Source: Minisyncoccota bacterium
GTDB taxonomy: Bacteria > Patescibacteriota > Minisyncoccia > JAHIHE01 > JAGLIN01
Direction: 5' to 3'
NCBI GenBank assembly: GCA_028690055.1
Contig: JAQVBZ010000001.1
Coordinates: 84,452-136,477, forward strand
Length of the DNA: 52,026 nt
Part shown: positions 9,790-17,988 of the stretch, in pieces
How positions within the stretch are numbered: the stretch's first letter is position 1
Layout: each line of letters starts with the position of its first letter
Position numbers and translations under genes: made by a program
The notes under the pieces: model-generated
Database searches by the model: none
Told to the model about the DNA's origin: nothing
The model's input: the letters and a program-made list of their open reading frames with translations, nothing else

Positions 9790-9806
9790 TTTTATATACC
9801 AAAAGC

Positions 9807-11528
9807 ATGAGTCTAGCTCTTTATCGAAAATACAGGCCATCGGGATTTGCTGATGTCGTAGGTCAGGAACATGTTGTAAAGACTCTGAAGAACGCCATCA
9901 AAAACGATAAAGTTTCTCATGCTTATCTTTTTTCCGGACCACGCGGCACCGGCAAGACTTCCATCGCACGCATCTTGGCCAAGGCGGTCAACTGCGAGAA
10001 CTTGAAAAATGGCGAGCCGTGTGAAGAGTGTGCGAATTGTAAGGGCATCTCCACCGGACAATTCTTGGATCTGGTGGAAATCGATGCGGCCACCAACACA
10101 CAGGTGGACAAGATGCGTGACATCATCGAGCGCGTCAATTTCTCACCTTCCAGTGGCAAGAAAAAAGTCTACATCATCGACGAAGTCCATATGTTGAGTA
10201 AGGGCGCTTTTAATGCGCTTTTAAAAACTTTGGAAGAGCCGCCAGCGCATGTGCTTTTCATCTTGGCAACCACTGAGATTCACAAGATTCCAGCCACCAT
10301 CATTTCTCGTTGCCAGCGCTTCGATTTCCGTCACCTGCGGGTCGAGGAGATAAAAAAGCGCTTAGCGCTCATCGCCGAAAAGGAACAGGTGGAAGTGGAA
10401 GATGGCGTTTTGGAATACGTCGCAATCACTTCCGGCGGAGGAATGCGTGACAGTGAGAGTCTTTTCGGACAAATCATTTCGCTTCAAGATGACAAAATGA
10501 TTACGCTGAAGGAAGTGCAGGACATACTGTCTCTCCCGGGCGCGATGCTTTCCGTCGATATAGTAAAAGCCATTTTGGACAAGCAATACGGCGATGCAGT
10601 TTTGCAAATCGGCAGGATTGCCGAGGACGGTTATGACTTGGCGGAGCTCAACAAGAGCATCGTGGAATATTTGCGTAAGCTACTCTTAGTAAAAATGAGT
10701 CCGAGCGCCAAGAATAATTTTACCTCACAGATGACGCAGGAGCAGCTGGATGAATTGGTAAAAATCGCCGCCACCGCGCAGCTGGGTAGGATTTTCAAAA
10801 TCATCGGCGCTTTTATGAAAAGCCAGAACGCCATCAAGGGGGCGGTACTGCCTCAACTTCCTCTGGAACTGGCCATCGCGGAAATAGAGATTGCCGAAGA
10901 GGGCAATTTGACAACGGGTGCAAAAGCAGATTATAATGGCAAAGTCAGTGCAGAACCGGTGAAAGCCACACCGGCAAAGAAGGAAATTCTTCAAGCTCCC
11001 GCGGCCAAACCTTTGGATACGCAAGCCGAGGAAGAAATCAAAGCTGAAATCAGGGAAGCCGAGGCAAACGTAGTGGAAGAAAAAGCGGCGGAACCGGAGG
11101 CGGAAACAGCCGAAGTGGAAGAAACCCACAAGGAGAAAGCCGAGACAACGAACTCGTCGAATGAAGCGGTACCTTTCGAGCAAGTGAAAAGCGACTGGAC
11201 TGAGATTGCAATGGATATGCGTAAAACTAACGGTTCACTGGTGGCATGCCTCAAAACCTGCCAGCCCATCGTCGTGGAAGGCGGAGAAATCTTGGTAGCG
11301 TGCCAATATTCTTTCTATAAGACCAAATTACAGAAACCGGAAAATCGCATGGCGGTAGAACAGATAGCTTCAGAGACAGTGAAAGCGCAAGTGCGTTTGA
11401 AATTCATCACCAAAGAAGAAGCCCAGCAACGAGGTTTCGAGATGGAAGAAATCCACGCCGAAGAAAAGCAAGCAGAAGACCTAGTCAACAGCGCACTGGA
11501 TATGTTTGGAGGAGAAGTAGTAGCGTAA
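9807..11528 (+). CDS. dnaX: DNA polymerase III subunit gamma/tau
   Basis: YRPSGFADVVGQEHVVKTLKNA, GPRGTGKTSIARILAKAVNC, C-x8-C-x2-C zinc module, VYIIDEVHMLS, RCQRFDF. Confidence 0.97.
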   Translation: MSLALYRKYRPSGFADVVGQEHVVKTLKNAIKNDKVSHAYLFSGPRGTGKTSIARILAKAVNCENLKNGEPCEECANCKGISTGQFLDLVEIDAATNTQVDKMRDIIERVNFSPSSGKKKVYIIDEVHMLSKGAFNALLKTLEEPPAHVLFILATTEIHKIPATIISRCQRFDFRHLRVEEIKKRLALIAEKEQVEVEDGVLEYVAITSGGGMRDSESLFGQIISLQDDKMITLKEVQDILSLPGAMLSVDIVKAILDKQYGDAVLQIGRIAEDGYDLAELNKSIVEYLRKLLLVKMSPSAKNNFTSQMTQEQLDELVKIAATAQLGRIFKIIGAFMKSQNAIKGAVLPQLPLELAIAEIEIAEEGNLTTGAKADYNGKVSAEPVKATPAKKEILQAPAAKPLDTQAEEEIKAEIREAEANVVEEKAAEPEAETAEVEETHKEKAETTNSSNEAVPFEQVKSDWTEIAMDMRKTNGSLVACLKTCQPIVVEGGEILVACQYSFYKTKLQKPENRMAVEQIASETVKAQVRLKFITKEEAQQRGFEMEEIHAEEKQAEDLVNSALDMFGGEVVA

Positions 11529-11614
11529 TGTTGCGATATGATACGTGGAGTAGCAGACTTTAGTCTGCGCGGCTATCCCATTCGGAATAGCTAACTTTAT
11601 AAAAATTATTTATT

Positions 11615-11662
11615 GGCATAGGATAGCAGCGCGGGTTAAAACCCGCTATTCCATGAAAAATA
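11615..11662. repeat. Dispersed repeat family copy 1 (gatagcNgcgcgggttaaaacccgctattcca)
   Basis: Similar to 39685-39732 and 47995-48042. Confidence 0.6.
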
Positions 11663-11828
11663 ATGTTATCTAATCTTTTTTGCCTTTACAGTATTTCAAA
11701 TACGATCATCATCACAGACTCGTTCAGGAATCTATCAGGAATGTTAAAAAATTATATAACGCCTTAGATTCCCAAACGAGTCCGGGATGAAACACAGAAA
11801 GAGGAGAAAATAAATCTACCATACTTAT

Positions 11829-11899
11829 TCGGGGATCGTCTAATGGTAGGACGACAGGTTTTGATCCTGTTAATCGGGGTTCGAATCCCTGTCCCCGAA
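11829..11899 (+). tRNA. tRNA-Gln (anticodon TTG)
   Basis: Cloverleaf: acceptor TCGGGGA/TCCCCGA, anticodon stem ACAGG/CCTGT with loop TTTTGAT, T-loop TTCGAAT; no encoded CCA. Confidence 0.95.
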
Positions 11900-11946
11900 C
11901 AAACACATAAAAACAGTCTTTTTTTAAGACTGTTTTTATGTGTTTG
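11900..11946. terminator. Perfect 21-bp inverted repeat, probable bidirectional terminator
   Basis: caaacacataaaaacagtctt-ttttt-aagactgtttttatgtgtttg. Confidence 0.8.
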
Positions 11947-11998
11947 CTTGAAGATTGAGACTCGAAGTTTATGCCCAGTAGCGCAGCGGATGGGTAAG

Positions 11999-12011
11999 TC
12001 CCTGTCCCCGA
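11999..12011 (+). repeat. 13-bp duplication of the tRNA-Gln 3' end (tccctgtccccga)
   Basis: Identical to 11886-11898. Confidence 0.7.
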
Positions 12012-12250
12012 GCAGTCAATTCTTGTGAAAGCGACCCGTATGCGTCGCTTAAACAAGCTGAAAAATATCGAGTGAAAGCTCGGTATTTTTTTGATGGGAA
12101 AGGGGCTCAAACCATTTATTCATTAATCGTACACAAGTTGCGGTATGTCTATGTGAATATGATAGATTCACGTATTAAATAAAATTGCTTTTTTGCCTAA
12201 ATTAGAGGTATAATATACTATAATCATTGAAATAGTGGTGAGTTTTAATT

Positions 12251-13738
12251 ATGGATACTAAAGTAAATATTTCGCAACTTGAACAGCATTTAGCTAAAGC
12301 CGCTTGGATTTTAAAAGGTCCTGTAGATGCGGCTGATTTTAAAGTGTATATTTTCCCACTTCTTTTCTTTAAACGCATATCTGATGTATATGACGAGGAG
12401 TATAAGATAGCGTTTGAGGAATCAAAAGGTGATGAAAGCTATGCTCAATTAGATGAATTCCATCGATTTATCATTCCAGAAGGGTGCCATTTTAGAGATG
12501 TGCGTGCGACTACGACGAATGTCGGACAGGCTTTGCAATATGCATTCAGAGAAATTGAAAAGGCAAATCAGAAATATTTGTATGGTATCTTCGGTGATGC
12601 GCAGTGGACGAATAAAGAAAAACTTTCTGACAGACTGCTTATTGATCTTATCGAGCATTTTTCGAATATCGAACTTTGCGATTCTTGCGTGGAATCTGAT
12701 GTGCTGGGACAGGCATATGAATATCTCATAAAGCAGTTTGCCGACCTTACAAATAAAAAGGCTGGAGAATTCTATACTCCACGCTCAGTCGTTCATTTGA
12801 TGGGAAAGATAATCGATCCGAAAGAAGGTGAATCAATTTATGATCCGGCTTGCGGAACAGGGGGAATGCTTTTGGAGTGTACGCAGCATCTTCAAAAAGA
12901 AGACAAAGACTATCGCACGCTTAAAATTTATGGGCAGGAAAAAAATCTGACAACTTCATCTATTGCCCGGATGAATATGTTTTTGCACGGCATAGAAGAT
13001 TTTCAAATTGTCCGGGGTGATACGCTTCGCAACCCTGCTTTTTATGAGGGCGATGAGCTCGCAACCTTTGACTGTGTGATCGCCAATCCTCCTTTTTCGC
13101 TAAAAAAATGGGGAGATGATTTATGGATTAAAGATCCGTACGGAAGAAATTTTGCAGGCGTACCGCCAACAGGAAACGGTGATCTTGCCTGGGTGCAGCA
13201 CATGGTAAAATCAATGGCATATCCGAATGGGCGTATTGCTGTTGTGCTTCCGCATGGAGCTCTTTTTCGCAAAGGGCGTGAGGGGCAAATCCGCAAGAAA
13301 TTGCTTGAAATGGATATTCTTGAGACTGTCATTGGACTTGGTTCAAATATTTTTTATGGCGCAACTCTTGCGGCCTGCATTCTTGTATTTAGAGCTAATA
13401 AACCAGATGAAAAACAGAAGAAAGTTCTATTTATTGATGCTGCAGATCAGGTGCGTATAGGACGAGCTCAAAATTATCTGGAGACGGAACATATTGATAG
13501 AATTTTCAAATGGTACACGGATTTTGAGAACGTAGAAAATTATGTAAGAGTTGCAACTTTGAAAGATATTGAAAAAAATGATTTTAATCTCAATATTCCG
13601 CTATATGTAGAGAAGAAGGTCGAAGATAATTTGCCGTCAGTGGAAGAAGCGACACGGGGCCTCAAAGAAGCCCTTGCGGAGACGTGGGAGGCCGAAGAAA
13701 AGCTCAAAAAATTACTCAAAGAATTTTCATTATTATAA
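12251..13738 (+). CDS. hsdM: Type I restriction-modification methyltransferase subunit (copy 1)
   Basis: AGEFYTPRSVVHLM, DPACGTGGML, GQEKN, IANPPFSLKKW. Confidence 0.95.
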   Translation: MDTKVNISQLEQHLAKAAWILKGPVDAADFKVYIFPLLFFKRISDVYDEEYKIAFEESKGDESYAQLDEFHRFIIPEGCHFRDVRATTTNVGQALQYAFREIEKANQKYLYGIFGDAQWTNKEKLSDRLLIDLIEHFSNIELCDSCVESDVLGQAYEYLIKQFADLTNKKAGEFYTPRSVVHLMGKIIDPKEGESIYDPACGTGGMLLECTQHLQKEDKDYRTLKIYGQEKNLTTSSIARMNMFLHGIEDFQIVRGDTLRNPAFYEGDELATFDCVIANPPFSLKKWGDDLWIKDPYGRNFAGVPPTGNGDLAWVQHMVKSMAYPNGRIAVVLPHGALFRKGREGQIRKKLLEMDILETVIGLGSNIFYGATLAACILVFRANKPDEKQKKVLFIDAADQVRIGRAQNYLETEHIDRIFKWYTDFENVENYVRVATLKDIEKNDFNLNIPLYVEKKVEDNLPSVEEATRGLKEALAETWEAEEKLKKLLKEFSLL

Positions 13739-13740
13739 AT

Positions 13741-15201
13741 ATGGCCATTAAAACACAAGATCTAGAAAAATATCTTTGGGGCGCTGCCACTTTACTTCGC
13801 GGTGTGATTGATGCCGGGGATTACAAGCAGTATATTTTTCCGATTCTTTTCTATAAACGCATCTGCGACGTATATGATGAAGAAAGCGAGCGAGCTATCA
13901 AAGAAGTTGGTGGCGATTTTGCTGAAAACCATCGTTTTCAGGTTCCCGAAGGAGCACATTGGAACGACGTGCGCCAGGTGACGGTGAATGTCGGTCAGGC
14001 CCTTCAAAACGCACTTCGTGAAATCGAAAAAGCTAATCAGGATACGCTTTATGGTATTTTCGGTGACGCTTCATGGACGAACAAAGACCGTCTTTCGGAT
14101 GGAATACTAACCAATCTTCTCGAGCATTTTTCAGAGCAAAGTTTGAGCATCGCCAACGTTCCCAATGATGAACTGGGCGTTGCTTATGAATATCTTATCA
14201 AAAAATTTGCCGATGATAGTGGCCACACTGCCGCAGAATTTTATACTAATCGCACCGTGGTGCATTTGATGACACTCATTATGGATCCGCAGCCAGGAGA
14301 AAGCATCTATGACCCGACTTGCGGTTCCGGAGGATTGCTTTTAAATTGCGTCAATCATCTCAAAGAGAGGCACAAAGAATATCGCACTCTCAAACTCTAC
14401 GGACAAGAACTTAATCTGATGACTTCTTCCATCGCTCGTATGAATATGTTTTTGCACGGCATAGAAGATTTTCATATTGTCCGGGGCGATACTTTGGCGC
14501 AGCCAAAATTTCTGGAAAATGACAGATTGAAAACTTTTGATGTGATTCTTGCTAATCCTCCTTATTCAATCAAGCGTTGGAATAGAGATGCTTGGACAAA
14601 TGATCCGTATGGACGGAATATGTATGGCACGCCGTCACAGGGATGTGCTGATTATGCATTTGAACAGCATATTATAAAAAGCCTTGATCCGAAGCGGGGG
14701 AGGAGCATTGTGCTTTGGCCACACGGAGTATTGTTTCGAGATGCTGAAAAGATATTTCGAGAAAAAATGCTTCAGGACGATGTGGTTGAAGCAGTGATAG
14801 GGCTCGGACCGAATCTTTTTTATAATTCTCCGATGGAGGCGTGTCTTTTGGTGACCAATCTTAATAAACCAAAAGAGCGCAAAGGAAAAGTGATTTTTAT
14901 AAACGCAGTAAAAGAAGTTACTCGACAGAATGCCAATTCTGTTCTTGAAGAAAAACACATTAAAAAAATTTACGAAGCATATAAAGAATTTAAAGATATA
15001 GAAGGTTTTGCATGCGTGCTTTCCAATGAAGATATTATAAAGAACAATGCTAACCTCAATATTTCACTTTATGTCTCAAATAACGACGACAATAAAGAAA
15101 CAAAGAAACTTCCGGTTATTGTTGCGGAGTGGATTGAGAGTAGTGAAAAGCTGAAGAAAAGCACAAGTGAATTATTTGATATTTTAGAAAACAAATCATG
15201 A
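13741..15201 (+). CDS. hsdM: Type I restriction-modification methyltransferase subunit (copy 2, paralog)
   Basis: AAEFYTNRTVVHLM, DPTCGSGGLL, GQELN, LANPPYSIKRW; start ATG 13741 (track start 13684 is upstream, overlapping copy 1). Confidence 0.93.
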   Translation: MAIKTQDLEKYLWGAATLLRGVIDAGDYKQYIFPILFYKRICDVYDEESERAIKEVGGDFAENHRFQVPEGAHWNDVRQVTVNVGQALQNALREIEKANQDTLYGIFGDASWTNKDRLSDGILTNLLEHFSEQSLSIANVPNDELGVAYEYLIKKFADDSGHTAAEFYTNRTVVHLMTLIMDPQPGESIYDPTCGSGGLLLNCVNHLKERHKEYRTLKLYGQELNLMTSSIARMNMFLHGIEDFHIVRGDTLAQPKFLENDRLKTFDVILANPPYSIKRWNRDAWTNDPYGRNMYGTPSQGCADYAFEQHIIKSLDPKRGRSIVLWPHGVLFRDAEKIFREKMLQDDVVEAVIGLGPNLFYNSPMEACLLVTNLNKPKERKGKVIFINAVKEVTRQNANSVLEEKHIKKIYEAYKEFKDIEGFACVLSNEDIIKNNANLNISLYVSNNDDNKETKKLPVIVAEWIESSEKLKKSTSELFDILENKS

Positions 15202-15866
15202 TAACACCGTCTGTCTCATTGAATGAGTTTTTAATTTCTATCTTGCCCGGAGGAACAATCCTTTCTGTTGTCCTTGCAACTTTGATTTTTCGTGATCCTA
15301 ATATTTTCAAACCGTTTGAAAGTCTAGATGTTTTATCTATATTTTTGTTTTTGTCTGGTTCGTTTATTATTGCTGAAATGCTTCAGACGATAGCTCATAT
15401 GTGTGAGAAGATAATCGATTTGCTATTTTTTAAAGGCTATAGGCCTTCGGATATTTTTTTACTGCCGAATAATCCAATTGTTAACAATGAACTTGTCAGG
15501 AGAGATTTGTTAGAAAAATTAAATATAACCAAGGACCAAGAGAACAGTTTTGTAAACTATAAAGAAATCCCTTTTAGAATTTATAGAAATAAGAAGATCA
15601 GTTATATCGACATAAATAAAAAATGTTTTTGGAAGATGTATACACAATGCAGAAATGAGGCGCATATTAAAGATTCGAATGCTAGGTATTTATTTACAAG
15701 AGTGATGTTTGTTGTCTTTGTATTTCTGTCTATCTGGTTTCTAAAGTACAGCGCCAGCTGGCTGTTATTTTGCAGTATAGCTTTTGCTTTACTGTTTATG
15801 TGGCGCGTCCGGGGATGTGCTCGAGGCTTAGTATTTGCTGTTGCTAATAAATATTTAGATATTTGA
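15198..15866 (+). CDS. Membrane protein within the type I RM operon
   Basis: 222 aa with about four hydrophobic segments; ATGA overlap with hsdM copy 2. Confidence 0.8.
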   Translation: MITPSVSLNEFLISILPGGTILSVVLATLIFRDPNIFKPFESLDVLSIFLFLSGSFIIAEMLQTIAHMCEKIIDLLFFKGYRPSDIFLLPNNPIVNNELVRRDLLEKLNITKDQENSFVNYKEIPFRIYRNKKISYIDINKKCFWKMYTQCRNEAHIKDSNARYLFTRVMFVVFVFLSIWFLKYSASWLLFCSIAFALLFMWRVRGCARGLVFAVANKYLDI

Positions 15867-15867
15867 T

Positions 15868-16752
15868 ATGAAAATTATTATTTTTGATGTTTCTAACGGA
15901 GACTGTATGTTGGCGGTTTGCGCTAACGGAAATGCGATGATGATTGACTGTGGTAATAATGGAGAAAAGGAATGTCCTGTAGATTTAATAGAAAGGAATG
16001 AATACGATCTTCTTAATTGGTCTGGACTTAAACCCTGCGAAAATGGCGGTAAATTAGCATTGCTGCACATTACACATCCGGACGACGATCATACAAAAAA
16101 TGTGGTAAAAGTTAGAGACGTATTGAGACCTAGGTTTATGTGTAAAAGAGATTACGACACTCAATTTCCTGAAGATGTACAGAATAAAATTGATGATGAA
16201 TATAAAAGTGTATGCAAACAATACAGGGATAGAAACCATGGAATAGAGCTGAATTGGGGTTTTGATGAGAATAGGACTTTTGAAATACCCATGGAAGTTG
16301 TCCTCCAGAATGAGGGAATGTTTGCTAAAGTAAAGAATAACTCTAGCATTTTAAGATTGGTAAGCTATAAGGGGGTAAGAGTTTTGTTTGGTGGAGATAT
16401 GGAAACAGCTGGATGGGAGTGGCTACTACAGAACAACCATCAAAATTTTAAGGATGAAATTTCGAGAGGGATTCATATATTTATGGCTTCTCATCATGGT
16501 CATAACTCTGGGTTTTCTAGCGAGTTATTTAAAACAATGGGCAAGCCACATATAATTTTATCAAAGGGCAGCGAAGCAGAGAAAGAAGAAACCGATGTTT
16601 CTAGTCAATATTCAGCACTGTCTTTACCAATGGCTTATTCTACTTTGGGAAGGAATTCGGCTATTGCGAATATTCTAACAACGAGGCAAAACGGCCATAT
16701 ATTTATAGAGGTAGATAATGGAGGTAATATTCAATTCACGACAGAAAAATAG
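15868..16752 (+). CDS. MBL-fold (ComEC/Rec2-like) hydrolase within the RM operon
   Basis: MMIDCGNNG, LLHITHPDDDHTKN, VLFGGDM, MASHHGHNSG. Confidence 0.85.
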   Translation: MKIIIFDVSNGDCMLAVCANGNAMMIDCGNNGEKECPVDLIERNEYDLLNWSGLKPCENGGKLALLHITHPDDDHTKNVVKVRDVLRPRFMCKRDYDTQFPEDVQNKIDDEYKSVCKQYRDRNHGIELNWGFDENRTFEIPMEVVLQNEGMFAKVKNNSSILRLVSYKGVRVLFGGDMETAGWEWLLQNNHQNFKDEISRGIHIFMASHHGHNSGFSSELFKTMGKPHIILSKGSEAEKEETDVSSQYSALSLPMAYSTLGRNSAIANILTTRQNGHIFIEVDNGGNIQFTTEK

Positions 16753-16769
16753 TTTAACATTTCAATATA

Positions 16770-17984
16770 ATGCAAAGTTTCACTTCTAAAAATTTAGCAA
16801 AATTAGATAGATCCACTTGGGAAGTGGTGCGTTTTGGTGATGTTGTAAAAGAAGTTAGAGAAACATCACAAGATCATATCGCGGATGGAATTGATCATGT
16901 TGTTGGACTTGAACATCTTTCTCCGCTTGATATACATATTCGCTCTTGGGGGAATATTGCTAACAGTACGACTTTTTCGCGTAGATTCAGAAAAGGACAA
17001 GTGCTTTTTGGTCGTAGGCGTGCTTATCAGAGAAAAGCTGCAATTGCTAATTTTGATGGTATTTGCTCGGGAGATATCATAGTTATGGAGGCAATCGAGG
17101 ATAAACTTGATCCGAATTTGCTATCTTTTTTGGTGCATAGCGAAGGATTTTATAATTGGGCAGTAAGTACTTCTGCGGGATCTCTTTCCCCAAGAACAAA
17201 ATTTAAAAGTTTAGCTGAGTATGAATTTCGTCTTCCGCCAAGAGATGTGCAGAAAAAACTTGCTGAGTTACTTTGGGTAGTGGATGAAGTAAGAGAGTCG
17301 TTGGTATTATCGATGAAAAGGATAACAAAATATAAGAAAATTTCAATTAAAAATTTATATTCTTGTGGAATAGGTCATGTCAAATTTAAGGATACTGAAA
17401 TAGGAATAATTCCAGAGGAGTGGAATGTTGTTAAATTATCTGAAGTTGCAGATGTTAGTACTGGAAATTCTGCTCCTCAAAGTCCAGATTATTTTAAAAA
17501 TGGTGCGTATCCATTTTGCAGAACATCTGATGTTGGAAGAGTCCATATTTCTGAAAATTTAACTGATATTGCTGATTACCTTAATGAGCAAGGAATAAAA
17601 GGTTTGAATCTTTTTAAAAAAGGAACTATCTTGATTCCCAAAAGCGGTGCATCCACTTTTTTGAATCATAGAGTCGTTCTTGGCATAGATAGTTATGTTT
17701 CTAGTCATTTGGCTACAGTTTTAGCAGATGATAAAAAAATTATTACTAAATATTTGTTTAATATTGTATGTTTTATTGATGCTCGAAACCTAACAAATAA
17801 CCCAGATTATCCATCTCTGAGAACGGAAAATATAAAAGAAATTAAAGTAGCATTGCCAAAAATAAACGAACAAAAAGCTATTGTTGAAATAATAGATAAA
17901 ATTGATAATTCATTAGAAGCGATTAAAAATAATATAAAAAGTATCGAAAATTTAAGAAATGTAATAATCAATTCAATATTTTAA
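16770..17984 (+). CDS. hsdS: Type I restriction-modification specificity subunit
   Basis: Two target-recognition-like repeats (ExW.VvrfgdV…, EEWNVVKLSEVADVSTGNSAPQSPDYFKNGAYPFCRTSDV…). Confidence 0.92.
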   Translation: MQSFTSKNLAKLDRSTWEVVRFGDVVKEVRETSQDHIADGIDHVVGLEHLSPLDIHIRSWGNIANSTTFSRRFRKGQVLFGRRRAYQRKAAIANFDGICSGDIIVMEAIEDKLDPNLLSFLVHSEGFYNWAVSTSAGSLSPRTKFKSLAEYEFRLPPRDVQKKLAELLWVVDEVRESLVLSMKRITKYKKISIKNLYSCGIGHVKFKDTEIGIIPEEWNVVKLSEVADVSTGNSAPQSPDYFKNGAYPFCRTSDVGRVHISENLTDIADYLNEQGIKGLNLFKKGTILIPKSGASTFLNHRVVLGIDSYVSSHLATVLADDKKIITKYLFNIVCFIDARNLTNNPDYPSLRTENIKEIKVALPKINEQKAIVEIIDKIDNSLEAIKNNIKSIENLRNVIINSIF

Positions 17985-17988
17985 ATAT

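Noticed and set aside
10352-10369. A AAA AAG slippery heptamer in correct phase in dnaX, followed by agcgc-tta-gcgct hairpin, like E. coli tau/gamma frameshifting
   Set aside because: It lies in the conserved domain II coding region (VEEIKKRL), far upstream of the E. coli-type position; the shifted product would end early and lose domain III. Probably coincidence from a Lys-Lys pair.
11971-12013. Second tRNA gene (gcccagtagcgcagcggatgggtaag…)
   Set aside because: No complete cloverleaf, anticodon stem or T-arm; at most a remnant.
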